Source of the DNA: Streptomyces lycii
Lineage (GTDB): Bacteria > Actinomycetota > Actinomycetes > Streptomycetales > Streptomycetaceae
Reading direction: 5' to 3'
Assembly (NCBI RefSeq): GCF_009735685.1
Contig: NZ_WHPN01000404.1
Span: 34,207 to 98,206, forward strand
DNA length: 64,000 nucleotides
Shown here: positions 33,522-42,214 of the stretch, piece after piece
Layout: each line of letters starts with the position of its first letter
Position numbering within the stretch: position 1 is the stretch's first letter
Made by a program: the position numbers and the translations under genes
Notes under the pieces: model-generated
Told to the model about the DNA's origin: nothing
Databases searched by the model: none
The model's input: the letters and a program-made list of their open reading frames with translations, nothing else

Positions 33522-34639
33522 CTTTCGAAGTGGCGGAGCCAGGTTCTGGCGATGGTGTCGCGGTCGGCCGCCGGCATCTCGTGCAGTCCGGGCTGGAGCC
33601 GCGTGTGGCTGAGTGCGGCGGTGGCGGCGAGTATCTCGGCCTGGACGAGGTGGATGTAGGTGCCGACGGCGGCGCCGTGCACGAAGTTGACGGCACCGCC
33701 GTCGGCGAGAACGTAGAAGTAGTGGCCGGTGACCTCGTACCGGGTCAACTGGGGGCCAACGGGCTGACGTTCGTAGAGGTCGTCGAGGCTGCCCAGTTCG
33801 AGTTCGTCCTCGGAGGAAGTCACCGATCCGAGGTACGCGCCGTTGCGCAGGGCGGCGAAATCCTCGTGCCGGAGGGCGAGATTGCCGGTGGCGCACAGGA
33901 CGAGATCCGCGTCGTGGACGGCTTCGGTGGTGGACGCGCTGGTGTGGAAGCCGAGGGCGTGCGCTTGTACCCGCTTGACCGCGTCGTTGTCGTACACGGT
34001 GACGCGCAGGTCCTGGGCACGTAGGGTCTGCGCAATCGAGCGACCGATCTTGCCGAAGCCGATGACGCAGGCGCTGCGGCTCGTGAGGATGTCCCCGCGG
34101 GCGCGGACGAGGGCGTCGGTAGAGAACACGATAGACCGGCCGACGAGGTGGTCCTCGCAGTCCTTGAGCGGTGAGCGGGCCACGGACACGACCGGGCACG
34201 GGAGCGAGCCGAGGGCCGCGTACCGCTGGTGTCCGTTCTCGGTGTCTTCGACGACGCCGAGGATGCGGCCGGAGAACTTGTCCACGAGGGTGTCGAGGCT
34301 GGCTGCGAAATAGCCGCCGATGTCGACCAGGACGACGTCCTGGCCGCCGGCCGTGTCCTCCAGGTAGTGCAGGGCCTGGGTCTCGTCGGTGAACCGCTCG
34401 CGGCTCAGGTCGTGGACCGGCAGGGTGCGGCGGACGGTGTCGAGGGTCGGCTGGTGGATCGACCGGGGCTTGGGGAGCACGGCGCCGATCGTGGACACCG
34501 CGGTCATGGCGCGCAAGAACGCAGGTCGTTCCTGGAGCAGGTGCGTGATGACCAGCGTCGTGATCGCCTGGCCAGCGGGGAACTGCGCGGTGATCCTTCG
34601 GAAGAAGGCGTCCAGCCGCGCTCGCTCGGGGGTCTCCAT
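33518..34639 (-). CDS. Adenosylhomocysteinase-like NAD-binding protein
   Basis: The 373-residue product has a Rossmann motif 'VIGFGKIGRSIAQTLRAQDL' (about residue 195) and 'DADLVLCATGNLALRHEDFA', as in S-adenosylhomocysteine hydrolases. 'DVVLVDIGGYFAASL' replaces the usual substrate-domain motif. It is shorter than true SAHH (~430-480 aa) and diverged in the substrate domain, so a different reaction on a nucleoside is likely. SAHH-like paralogues are known in some nucleoside-antibiotic pathways (recalled, not checked). GAGGAG precedes ATG 34639. It overlaps the Nudix gene. Confidence 0.72.
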   Translation of the reverse strand: METPERARLDAFFRRITAQFPAGQAITTLVITHLLQERPAFLRAMTAVSTIGAVLPKPRSIHQPTLDTVRRTLPVHDLSRERFTDETQALHYLEDTAGGQDVVLVDIGGYFAASLDTLVDKFSGRILGVVEDTENGHQRYAALGSLPCPVVSVARSPLKDCEDHLVGRSIVFSTDALVRARGDILTSRSACVIGFGKIGRSIAQTLRAQDLRVTVYDNDAVKRVQAHALGFHTSASTTEAVHDADLVLCATGNLALRHEDFAALRNGAYLGSVTSSEDELELGSLDDLYERQPVGPQLTRYEVTGHYFYVLADGGAVNFVHGAAVGTYIHLVQAEILAATAALSHTRLQPGLHEMPAADRDTIARTWLRHFER

Positions 34640-34670
34640 GAGCACTCCTCTCGTGATCCGACGGGTGCGC

Positions 34671-35669
34671 CTAGGCGGCACGGCTGTAGTCCGGTACTGG
34701 GGTGGCCAGAGCCTGCATGTGGGCGCGCAGTCCGCTGTGGAGGTCGACGCGCGGCTGCCAGCCGAGGACCTCTCCCGCACGGCCGGGGTTGGCACGCGTG
34801 AGGAGGACGTCCCCGTTGCGCACGTGGTCCTGGTGGAGCTGGATCTCGCGGCTGGTGAGGCTGTTGGCGATGTTGATCACGTCCAGCAGGGACGCGTTCG
34901 AGCCACCGCCGACGTTGATGGTGCCGTGCGCGTTCGGGACGGTGCCGGCGGCGATCGTGGCGGCGACCACGTCGTCGATGTAGGTGAAGTCGCGGCGCTG
35001 GTGACCGTCTCCGTAAAGGCGCAGGGGTTGTCCGGTCAGGGCGGCGTACAGGGCGCGGTGGGTGAACATGTCGGCACGCTGCCGGGGGCCGTAGACGGTG
35101 AAGTACCGCAGGGCGACCACGCTGGGGCCGACGGGGCGCTCGGCGTAGGCGAGACAGAGCTGCTCCTCGGCCAGCTTGGTCACGGCGTACGGGGAGGCGG
35201 GGTTGGGGCGATCGGTCTCGCGACTCGCGTCGCCGTCGGTCGGGCCATAGACGCTGGAGGAGGAGGCTACGACCAGTCGGGATACGCCGATCCGGGTGGA
35301 GGCTTCGAGGACGCGGTGGGTGGCCAGCACGTTGGACGCGAGGTAGTCGCCGAACTGCGGTCCCCACGAGGGCCGTACGCCGGGGATGCCGGCGAGGTGG
35401 AAGACGGTGTCGGCGTCGATCAGGAGCGGGTCGATCGCGCAGTGGAGGAGGTCAGCCGTGACGTGGTGGTATCCCGGGCGACCCCGCAGCGCGGCGAGGT
35501 TGGCGGCGGCCGTCGGGTCGGTGGACGGGTCTCGGCGGTCCACGCCAATCACGGTGGTGCCGGCCTGGACGAGGGCGTGGGCGAGGTGGGAGCCGATGAA
35601 TCCGGCGGAGCCGGTCACCACGGCCCGTCGGGGGGAAGCGTTGGTCGGGGGCTGCTCGTGCTGTGGCAC
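34671..35669 (-). CDS. NAD-dependent epimerase/dehydratase (extended SDR)
   Basis: The 332-residue product carries 'VVTGSAGFIGSHLAHALVQ' (TGxxGxxG), 'TVFHLAGIPGVRPSWG', 'VVASSSSVYGPT', the catalytic 'SPYAVTKLAEE' (YxxxK), and 'GDGHQRRDFTYIDDVV'. These are the standard signatures of UDP/GDP-sugar 4-epimerases and dehydratases. The best general guess is epimerisation of an NDP-sugar or uronic acid. GTG start with GGAG 6 bases upstream. The gap to the SAHH-like gene is 31 bases. Substrate cannot be read from the sequence. Confidence 0.85.
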   Translation of the reverse strand: MPQHEQPPTNASPRRAVVTGSAGFIGSHLAHALVQAGTTVIGVDRRDPSTDPTAAANLAALRGRPGYHHVTADLLHCAIDPLLIDADTVFHLAGIPGVRPSWGPQFGDYLASNVLATHRVLEASTRIGVSRLVVASSSSVYGPTDGDASRETDRPNPASPYAVTKLAEEQLCLAYAERPVGPSVVALRYFTVYGPRQRADMFTHRALYAALTGQPLRLYGDGHQRRDFTYIDDVVAATIAAGTVPNAHGTINVGGGSNASLLDVINIANSLTSREIQLHQDHVRNGDVLLTRANPGRAGEVLGWQPRVDLHSGLRAHMQALATPVPDYSRAA

Positions 35670-35704
35670 GGAGATCTCCAGAGTGGTGTCGTCTAAGGGG
35701 CTGG

Positions 35705-36541
35705 TCAGGTGAGCCGGGACAGGACGGTTCTGCCGTGCGCGCTGAGGGCGGCGTCGTTCTCCTGGTGGCCCTTGACCAGGGCTGTGGCCGCCTCGATGGC
35801 GCCGAAGGACTCCAGGAGGCGTCGTTCGAGGTCGTTGGGTGAGCGTCCATAGCCGTCGAAGAAGGCGGTGCGGAGGTGGGGAGCGGCCTGCCAGCGTCGG
35901 AATTCGAGCCGGGCGAAGTCGCGGACCCGGGCGTCGCGTCGCATGTGCTCGAAGTCGTAGATGCCGAAGGTGTCGCCGAGCAGCCAGTCGCGCGGCTGAT
36001 AGTCGAGGTGGCAGATCGCGCTGTCCATGTGGCTGGTGCCCAGGATCACCGCGTGGTGCTTCAGCAGGTTCTCCTCGGCCGCGTCGAGCAGGTCGGCGTG
36101 GACGGCCCGGTCGATCCACCCCTGGAACCGCTCGGCGAGCGAGGCGCCGACGGCACCGCCCTGGGGCATGGCCGTGGCTCGGTGCAGCTTGCCCAGCACG
36201 TGCCCGGCCTCGTAGTGGGCCAGCTCCTCCTCGGGCGAGCCCGGAGCGAAGGTGTCCGCGCGGTCGCCTGCGAGTGCGGTGAGCAGCAGGGTGTGGGTGG
36301 CATCATCCCGGCCGACCAACACCGGTGCATGGCCGGTCAGATGGGTGACCCACGCCCCGTAGGCGTGGAGTTCTCCGGCGTACCGGTCTCGCTCCGCGTG
36401 CTGCTTCGCGATGAACTGACGCCCGTCGCCGGCCACCAGGCGTACGACGCGGGGCGGGAGCGCGGGGTCCGCTGCGATGTCGACTGTGCCGAGGAGGAGG
36501 TGCGCCAGTTGTATCCGGGGGTCGCGCGAGGTCGCGATCAC
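35705..36541 (-). CDS. Aminoglycoside-phosphotransferase-like kinase
   Basis: The 278-residue product has the APH fold pattern: 'QFIAKQHAERDRYAGELHAY' (Lys and Glu of the nucleotide site), 'CHLDYQPRDWLLGD' (Brenner motif HxDxxxxN variant) and 'FGIYDFEHMRRDARVRDFAR' (second metal-binding Asp). The Asn of HxDxxxxN is replaced ('QPRDW'), so activity may be altered. Such kinases phosphorylate sugars, nucleosides or small metabolites. GTG start overlaps the stop of the upstream gene (GTGA). One of two distinct kinase-like genes in the cluster. Confidence 0.75.
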   Translation of the reverse strand: MIATSRDPRIQLAHLLLGTVDIAADPALPPRVVRLVAGDGRQFIAKQHAERDRYAGELHAYGAWVTHLTGHAPVLVGRDDATHTLLLTALAGDRADTFAPGSPEEELAHYEAGHVLGKLHRATAMPQGGAVGASLAERFQGWIDRAVHADLLDAAEENLLKHHAVILGTSHMDSAICHLDYQPRDWLLGDTFGIYDFEHMRRDARVRDFARLEFRRWQAAPHLRTAFFDGYGRSPNDLERRLLESFGAIEAATALVKGHQENDAALSAHGRTVLSRLT

Positions 36542-37194
36542 GGGGTCGGCTCCGGCGTGAGGAGGCTGAGGTGCTCGGTGTCGTTGTGCCGGTCGAGCAT
36601 CCAGCGGGTCTGGCCCAGGCGGTTGCGGTGGTGCTGCCAGCGGGTGATGGAGGCGTGGTTGTGGGTGAATCCGGCGGGCGAGCCGATTGGGATGCCCAGC
36701 AGCAGGGTGTGTGCGGTGATCACCGTCTCCCCGTGGGCGGCGAAGACGACGCGCTTGCCGTGGTTCTCCTTGATGAGCTGGCTCAGGTTCCTGCTGGCGC
36801 GCTCCAGGAACCCGTTCCAGGTGTCGGAGCCCTTGGCCCAGGGCGTGTCGGGGTGGGCGTGCGGGCCACCGTCGGCGGCCGTCTTCACCGCGTCCCAGGG
36901 CCGGCCGTCGGCGTCGCCGTGGACCGGTCCGTCGAGTCGCTCGTCGTGGTGCACGGGGATCTGGAGCGTCTGGGCGATGATCTCGCCGGTCTGGACGAGT
37001 CGGATCCGCGGGCCGGTGTAGATGACGTCGAAGGGCTTCTTCAGGTGCTCGGTGGCCAGGCGGCGTGCGGCTTGTTCGGCTTGGGCGTAACCGAGGTTGG
37101 TCAGGCCGGTGCAGGTGCGCGGGCCCCCGACGAGGCCGTCGGCGTTGCACTGGGCCTGGCCGTGCCGGACGAAGACGAGTTCGGTGGTGATCAT
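36538..37194 (-). CDS. Histidine phosphatase family protein
   Basis: The 218-residue product begins 'TELVFVRHGQAQCNADGLVG' with the RHG catalytic motif, then 'VIYTGPRIRLVQTGEIIAQ' and the second His region 'VVFAAHGETVITAHTLLLG'. This is a typical phosphoglycerate-mutase-like phosphatase (about 200-220 aa). It overlaps both neighbouring kinase-like genes by 4 bases. A pathway phosphatase removing a phosphate from a sugar or nucleotide intermediate is plausible; substrate unknown. Confidence 0.82.
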   Translation of the reverse strand: MITTELVFVRHGQAQCNADGLVGGPRTCTGLTNLGYAQAEQAARRLATEHLKKPFDVIYTGPRIRLVQTGEIIAQTLQIPVHHDERLDGPVHGDADGRPWDAVKTAADGGPHAHPDTPWAKGSDTWNGFLERASRNLSQLIKENHGKRVVFAAHGETVITAHTLLLGIPIGSPAGFTHNHASITRWQHHRNRLGQTRWMLDRHNDTEHLSLLTPEPTP

Positions 37195-37949
37195 GAGGCT
37201 CCTCGGTGCGTGAAACGGAGGGGCAGGCTGTAGTGGTAGCCGTTGCGGCCGACGTACGGGGCGGTGAGCACGGCGTGCAGGCCCAGGAAGCTGTCGAGCT
37301 GGCCCCGGTCCGTCGTGCCCAGCCGGGCGTCGTAGCGTCGGGCTGCCGCGTTGTACGCGAGCAGGGCGGTAGTGACGGCTTGGTCCGTGAGCGGCCCGTA
37401 GGTCAGGTGGAGCGTTGCGACGAGCTTGGCGAGGTCGTAGCCCAGCGGGGCGAGGGACAGGTCGTCGGTGTCGACGGCGACGATGTCTTGCGCGGTGATG
37501 ATGAAGTTCCGCGGGTTGCTGTCCTTGTAGAAGGCGCACGGGCCCTCGGCGGTCGCCTGCAGCAGGCCGAGCATCGCGTGCAGGGCCGTCTTGTTAGGCA
37601 GGTAGCCCTGCTCGTGGCGTCGCCGTAGAGCGACCTTCCGGGGACCGAGGTAGTCGTCAAACAGCGTGCCGTCCTCGAAGTGGTACGGGGTGTCCAGCGA
37701 CGCGGAGTGCAGGCCGCTGGCCCAGGCGGCACCGTGGGCGTGGCCGAGCAGTTCCGCCACGCGCGGGAGGTCCTCGGGACGTACGGGGCGGCCCTCGATC
37801 CGTTCGAACGTCAGGAACCGCGGTCCGGCAGTGTGGAGGGCCGGCTGCCGCAGCGGCTTGGCGTGCGCGGTGAGCCACCGGTAGTGGCGCACCGCCCCCG
37901 CCGCGCGCTCCGGTTCCGCGTAGTGCTTGGTGAACGAGGCGGGGCTCAT
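37191..37949 (-). CDS. Second APH/choline-kinase-like protein
   Basis: The 252-residue product has 'CAFYKDSNPRNFIIT', a variant of the kinase HxDxxxxN loop with Tyr-Lys in place of the His, and 'IVAVDTDDLSLAPLGYDLAK' for the metal-binding Asp. The N-terminal lobe is short ('SPASFTKHYAEPERAAGAVR') and lacks an obvious nucleotide-binding Lys, so it may be a degenerate kinase. It overlaps the methyltransferase gene upstream and the phosphatase downstream (ATGA both). Role in the pathway unknown. Confidence 0.68.
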   Translation of the reverse strand: MSPASFTKHYAEPERAAGAVRHYRWLTAHAKPLRQPALHTAGPRFLTFERIEGRPVRPEDLPRVAELLGHAHGAAWASGLHSASLDTPYHFEDGTLFDDYLGPRKVALRRRHEQGYLPNKTALHAMLGLLQATAEGPCAFYKDSNPRNFIITAQDIVAVDTDDLSLAPLGYDLAKLVATLHLTYGPLTDQAVTTALLAYNAAARRYDARLGTTDRGQLDSFLGLHAVLTAPYVGRNGYHYSLPLRFTHRGAS

Positions 37950-38797
37950 GCCAGCTCTCCTCCTTCCTTCGGCTGGGCGACGACGAAGGTGATCCGGGAC
38001 CGGGTGGTCAGCGGCTGGTCGGGAAGGAACTCGTGCAGGGTCGCCGCCAGGGCACCGGGGTTGCCGTACAGGCCGGGCGCCAGGTCGTACTTGGGGTTGG
38101 TGGCCAGGTACTGCGCCGTGTGGTCGTGGCCGTCGAAGGTGAAGACGTGCTCCTCGTCCAGGACGGCGATCACGTCGAGCGAGGAGGCGGCCACGTCGGC
38201 GAGGTTGCCGCTGTGGGCTGCGGTGTAGAGGCTCTCGTGCTGGGCGGCACGCGGATCGAGGCCAGCGGCGGCGACCAGCTGGTCCATCTCCCGGTAGCTG
38301 TCGAGGCCCTTGGTGACGAGCACGGCCACACCACCGGGGGCGAGGACCCTGGCGATCTGTCCGACGACGTCCTGGGGGCGCGGCGAGTGGTAGAGGCAGA
38401 ACGCCGCGACGACGATGTCGCTCGACCCGTCGGGCAGAGGGAGGTCGTGGAAGTCGCCTTCGACGAGGTCCACCGTGCTGTCGGCCAGGTCCTTGGCGCG
38501 CTCGCGGGCCTGGGCGAGCAGGGAGGGGGCGGCGTCCAGACCCACGAGGCGCTCGGGCCGGAGCTGCTCGGCGATGACGAGGCTGCTCGTGCCGCGACCG
38601 CAGCCGATGTCGAGCACCACGCCGAGCCGGTCGGGCCGGGCGTGATGGGTCTGCACCAGGCTGACGATCGTCTCGGGCACCGGGTGGCCGACGGTCTTGG
38701 CGCGCATCAGGGCGCTGGTCCGCCCGGCCAGCCGAGAGGCGTGTCCGTACAGCTCCGACTGTCGGGCGGGGTCCAGGAACGGGTTGGGCTCGTTCAT
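37946..38797 (-). CDS. SAM-dependent methyltransferase (class I)
   Basis: The 283-residue product has motif I 'GVVLDIGCGRGTSSLVIAE', motif II 'LVEGDFHDLPLPDGSSDIVV' and 'IARVLAPGGVAVLVTKG', the usual Methyltransf_11 core at residues ~60-165. The C-terminal part is the substrate cap. Small-molecule methylation (O, N or C) is expected. With the SAHH-like gene nearby, methyl transfer may be central to the pathway, although that protein may not be a true SAH hydrolase. Separated from the next gene upstream by 31 bases. Confidence 0.85.
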   Translation of the reverse strand: MNEPNPFLDPARQSELYGHASRLAGRTSALMRAKTVGHPVPETIVSLVQTHHARPDRLGVVLDIGCGRGTSSLVIAEQLRPERLVGLDAAPSLLAQARERAKDLADSTVDLVEGDFHDLPLPDGSSDIVVAAFCLYHSPRPQDVVGQIARVLAPGGVAVLVTKGLDSYREMDQLVAAAGLDPRAAQHESLYTAAHSGNLADVAASSLDVIAVLDEEHVFTFDGHDHTAQYLATNPKYDLAPGLYGNPGALAATLHEFLPDQPLTTRSRITFVVAQPKEGGELA

Positions 38798-38828
38798 GCC
38801 GCACCCCCTGACCGGGGGCGCGGACCGG

Positions 38829-39338
38829 TCAGGACTGCTCGGCGGCGACCTTCCGCAGCCAGCGGCGCGTCTGACGCCGGTTGGCCAGCAGCACCACGTC
38901 GGTGCCGGAGCCGAACTCCTCGATCTTCGCCATCACGCGGGGCCGCATCTTGCGCCGGTACGTGGCGACGTACTTGATCACGCCCCAGTGGATGCGGTTG
39001 TGCACCCCGTTGCCCTTGTGCCCGGCCCCGTGCCGGATCTGCCGGGAGAAGATCCCGTACAGCGCCGCCACGGTCGACACGTCCATCAGGACCACCGTGT
39101 CGCAGGCTTCGAGCCGTACCTGCAGCGTCGAGTTGTAGTTGCCGTCGATCACCCACCGCGGCTGCGCGACCAGCTCGCGCTGGACGTCCGTGAACTTGTC
39201 CATGGGCAACGCGTTCCACTCGTCGTCGTAGAACGCGGCGTCCAGGTGCGTCACCGGGGCGTCGAGGATCCTGCCCAGTTCGCGGGCCACGTGGGATTTG
39301 CCGCTGCCTCCGCAGCCGACGATGGCGACCTTCTTCAT
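38829..39338 (-). CDS. Adenylate-kinase-like/'topology modulation' P-loop kinase
   Basis: The 169-residue product starts 'MKKVAIVGCGGSGKSHVARE' (Walker A), then 'THLDAAFYDDEW', 'WVIDGNYNSTLQVRLEACD' and 'VVLMDVSTVAALYGIFSRQI'. This is the pattern of small P-loop kinases annotated as topology modulation proteins and related to NMP kinases. In this cluster a nucleoside-monophosphate kinase acting on a modified nucleotide is a reasonable inference. I take the ATG at 39338; a longer frame upstream has no better ribosome-binding site. Confidence 0.75.
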   Translation of the reverse strand: MKKVAIVGCGGSGKSHVARELGRILDAPVTHLDAAFYDDEWNALPMDKFTDVQRELVAQPRWVIDGNYNSTLQVRLEACDTVVLMDVSTVAALYGIFSRQIRHGAGHKGNGVHNRIHWGVIKYVATYRRKMRPRVMAKIEEFGSGTDVVLLANRRQTRRWLRKVAAEQS

Positions 39339-39434
39339 GGTGCTCCAGCGTAGAGAGGTTCGGGTGTCCGGCGAGCCCATCCTCCGGGACGCGCCCAGAG
39401 GATCCGCGCGCCGTGGTCGATCGAGCGGTCTGCA

Positions 39435-40487
39435 TCAGGCAGCCCCCCGCTCGGTCGCGGTGGCCTGAAGGAGGCCGTGCAGGACGGACTCCAGGGAGTT
39501 GACCTGCTTGCACAGGCCGAATAGACGCAGCCGGTCCACGCACGCGGCGATCAGGGCGGCGTGCTGCTCGGTGCCAGCGATCTCGCGCAGGTAGGAGAGG
39601 CGTTCGAGCACGTCGCTGCCGGAGCGCACGACCAGCTCCTTCGGCACGAACCGGTCGGCGAAGCGGATGTCCGCCGGGGCCAGCGGCAGGCAGCCGGCGA
39701 GCACGGCCTCGAAGATGCGCTGGGTCATCTGCCCGACGGCGGCGTACCGCTCGGGCAGCATGAGCACCGTGGCCAGGGACCGGCCGTAGACGCCGGCGGC
39801 GTCCTCGAACGGGATCCGGCCCGCGAAGCGGACGTGCGGCCAGCGGCCGGTCTTGGGCCACTTCCCAGCGACCATGTGCTCGACGCGGGCGGCTGCCGGG
39901 GCGAAGAAGCGGTCGAAGGGCTCGTCGCGGTCGTACTGGTTGCCCACGTAGCCGAGCGCGAGATCCCGGGGCCGCGCCGCCAGGGTGAGGGGATCGGCCT
40001 GGGCGAGGAGGTCCTCGGCGACAGGGAAGAGCAACGAGTGCGCGCCGAGCGTCGGGGCGAGCGCGGCCTCGCAGACGCGGGTGTGGGCCGTACGGCGCCA
40101 CACGCTCTCGGTGCGCAGGGTGCGGTCCTTGTCCCAGATGACGGTGGGCGTCCGGTGCCGGGCCGTGTAGTGGTTGATGAGCTGGGCCTGCCGGTGGAGG
40201 TCGCAGGTGTGCCCCTCGCTGCCGCACACGGTGGTGTTGCGGCCGGGTATCGCCCAGCGCCACTCCAGGAACAGGGCGTCGATGCCGGGCAGGCCGTCGT
40301 CGAAGGTGTACGCGCCGCCGAGGTCGTCACCGGCTTCGAGGCGGTCGCGGTCGGGCTGGAGGAAGACGATCTCGTGACCGCGGGCAAGGAGGGCGTCGAT
40401 GAAGGGGCGGCGGTGGCTGCGGCCTCCGTCGGGGGTGTCGGTGACGCCGTTGCCGAGGAAGCCCCAGAAGCTGTATCCGATCTTCAT
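39435..40487 (-). CDS. Glycosyltransferase-like protein (GT-B type)
   Basis: The 350-residue product begins 'MKIGYSFWGFLGNGVTDTPD' and 'FIDALLARGHEIVFLQPDRD', has 'LALGYVGNQYDRDEPFDRFF' at about residue 190, and a C-terminal 'QRIFEAVLAGCLPLAPADIR'. The last piece is the acceptor/donor-loop pattern of CgeB-like and GT4-like glycosyltransferases. The ATG at 40487 overlaps the stop of the carbamoyltransferase gene. It likely transfers a sugar to the pathway product. The catalytic family assignment is tentative. Confidence 0.7.
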   Translation of the reverse strand: MKIGYSFWGFLGNGVTDTPDGGRSHRRPFIDALLARGHEIVFLQPDRDRLEAGDDLGGAYTFDDGLPGIDALFLEWRWAIPGRNTTVCGSEGHTCDLHRQAQLINHYTARHRTPTVIWDKDRTLRTESVWRRTAHTRVCEAALAPTLGAHSLLFPVAEDLLAQADPLTLAARPRDLALGYVGNQYDRDEPFDRFFAPAAARVEHMVAGKWPKTGRWPHVRFAGRIPFEDAAGVYGRSLATVLMLPERYAAVGQMTQRIFEAVLAGCLPLAPADIRFADRFVPKELVVRSGSDVLERLSYLREIAGTEQHAALIAACVDRLRLFGLCKQVNSLESVLHGLLQATATERGAA

Positions 40488-42214
40488 TTGGTGATCCACC
40501 GCCCTTCGAGGAGCAGGGCGTCGAGGCCGGAGTTGGCCAGGCAGTCCAGGGCCATCTCGGGTGTCCCGCAGATCGGCTTGCCCTTGACGTTGAGGGAGGT
40601 GTTGATCAGCACGGGGATGCCGGTTCGGCGGCCGAAGGCGGTCAGCACCGCGTGCATGAACGGGTTCTGCGACCGGGTGACGGTCTGCAGGCGGGAGGTG
40701 CCGTTGGCGTGCACGATGGCCGGCACTCGCTCGCGCGTCAGGTCCGTCACCCCGGAGGCCATGGACATGTACGGGGCCGGCTGACCGAGGGTGAAGAACT
40801 CGGCGGCGCGCTCGGCCGGGACCATGGGGGCGAAGGGCCGGAACGGCTCGCGGAACTTCACGGTGGCGTTGAGCCGCTCGACGACGCCGGGCTCCAGCGG
40901 GGAGGCGAGGATCGAGCGGTTGCCCAGGGCACGCGGCCCGGCCTCAACCCCTCCCTGGAAGAGTCCGGCGATCATGCCGTGGGCGAGCTGGTCGGCGAGG
41001 AACTCGGCGGTCTCGATGCCGAGGGTCTTCTGGCGGAGGCCGGGCCAGGGGGTCAGGTCGAGGGGCTGGTCCTCGTAGGAGGGGCCGAGGTAACAGTGGC
41101 GGGCGATGCCGGCGACAGGGCGACGCGTGCGCGCGTCGACGTGCACGGCGAGGGCGGCCCCGATCGCAGTTCCGGCGTCCCCCGGTGCCGGCGGGACGAA
41201 CATCTCGTCGAAGATGCCGGCTTCGATGATCTTCCCGATGCTCACGCAGTTCGTGGCGACGCCGCCGCCCACACACAGGCGCCGGGAGCCGGTGAGCACT
41301 CTGGCGCGGCGGGCCAGGTGGACCATCACCTGCTCGGTCCGCTCCTGGAGGGCAGCCGCCAGGTCTCGGTGGACGTCGGTGAGCGGTTCGCTCGGGTGCC
41401 GCTCAGGGCAGGTCTCGGCGACGAACCGCCGGGATGTCCTCGGGTATCCCGAGGTGAGGGTGCGCGCCGGGAAGTAGCCGGGGTGGATGCGGAAGCCCGT
41501 GGCCGTCGTGCGGACGGCCGTGCTGAACAGGTGGCGGAAGCGGGCGGGGTCACCGAGGGCGGCCAGCGCCATGACGGTGCCTTCTTCGTCGCCCCGGCGC
41601 CAGCCCAGGTGCTCGGTGACGGCGCCGTACACGTAACCGAGGGAGGCCGGGTCGTTGATCGCTTCCAGGGTCTGGACGCGGGGGTGCTGAACGCCATGGC
41701 CGTGGGCGATCGTGGTGGTCTGCCGCTCGCCGAGGCTGTCGACGACGAGTACGGCCGCTTCGTCCCAGCCGGAGGCGGCGTAGGCCGTGAGTTGGTGGGC
41801 GCGGTGGTGCAGGACCGGTGTGACGCGGGCCGAGGGGAACTGGCTGCCGAGGACGCGTAGCCGCCGCCGGGTGCGCAGGGCGACCTTGGCGAACCCGTGG
41901 GCGCGGGCCAGGCTCCGGTCGCGTGTCATTGGCGAGAGCGCCATGCGCAGGGCGGCGGGCGACTCGGCGAGGTAGCGAGTGGGCTGGAAGTTGTAGGCGA
42001 CGGCGTCCACATCGGTGGCGCTCAGCTTGGCCTGGTCGAGGAGCCATCCCAAGGCGCGGGCCGGGTAGAGCTTGGTGTGCTTCTGCTCAGAGAGGCGTTC
42101 CTCCTCGACGAAGCCGACGAGTTCACCGTCCACGAGAAGGGCGGCCGACGAATCGTGGGTGTACGAGCACAGGCCGAGGATCACGGAGGGGGTGCGCTTC
42201 ATGGCGGCGGTCAC
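40484..42214 (-). CDS. NodU/HypF-family carbamoyltransferase
   Basis: The 576-residue product has the N-terminal Kae1-like domain ('VILGLCSYTHDSSAALLVDG', 'HHRAHQLTAYAASGW', 'RLCVGGGVATNCVSIGKI') and the C-terminal YrdC-related part ('VEAGPRALGNRSILASP', 'FREPFRPFAPMV', 'GIPVLINTSLNVKGKPICG'). These enzymes move a carbamoyl group from carbamoyl phosphate via carbamoyl-AMP to a hydroxyl on a natural product. GTG 42214 overlaps the stop of the ThyA-like gene; ATG 42202 is the alternative. Neighbouring genes suggest a hydroxymethyl-base or sugar hydroxyl as acceptor (inference). Confidence 0.9.
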   Translation of the reverse strand: MTAAMKRTPSVILGLCSYTHDSSAALLVDGELVGFVEEERLSEQKHTKLYPARALGWLLDQAKLSATDVDAVAYNFQPTRYLAESPAALRMALSPMTRDRSLARAHGFAKVALRTRRRLRVLGSQFPSARVTPVLHHRAHQLTAYAASGWDEAAVLVVDSLGERQTTTIAHGHGVQHPRVQTLEAINDPASLGYVYGAVTEHLGWRRGDEEGTVMALAALGDPARFRHLFSTAVRTTATGFRIHPGYFPARTLTSGYPRTSRRFVAETCPERHPSEPLTDVHRDLAAALQERTEQVMVHLARRARVLTGSRRLCVGGGVATNCVSIGKIIEAGIFDEMFVPPAPGDAGTAIGAALAVHVDARTRRPVAGIARHCYLGPSYEDQPLDLTPWPGLRQKTLGIETAEFLADQLAHGMIAGLFQGGVEAGPRALGNRSILASPLEPGVVERLNATVKFREPFRPFAPMVPAERAAEFFTLGQPAPYMSMASGVTDLTRERVPAIVHANGTSRLQTVTRSQNPFMHAVLTAFGRRTGIPVLINTSLNVKGKPICGTPEMALDCLANSGLDALLLEGRWITK

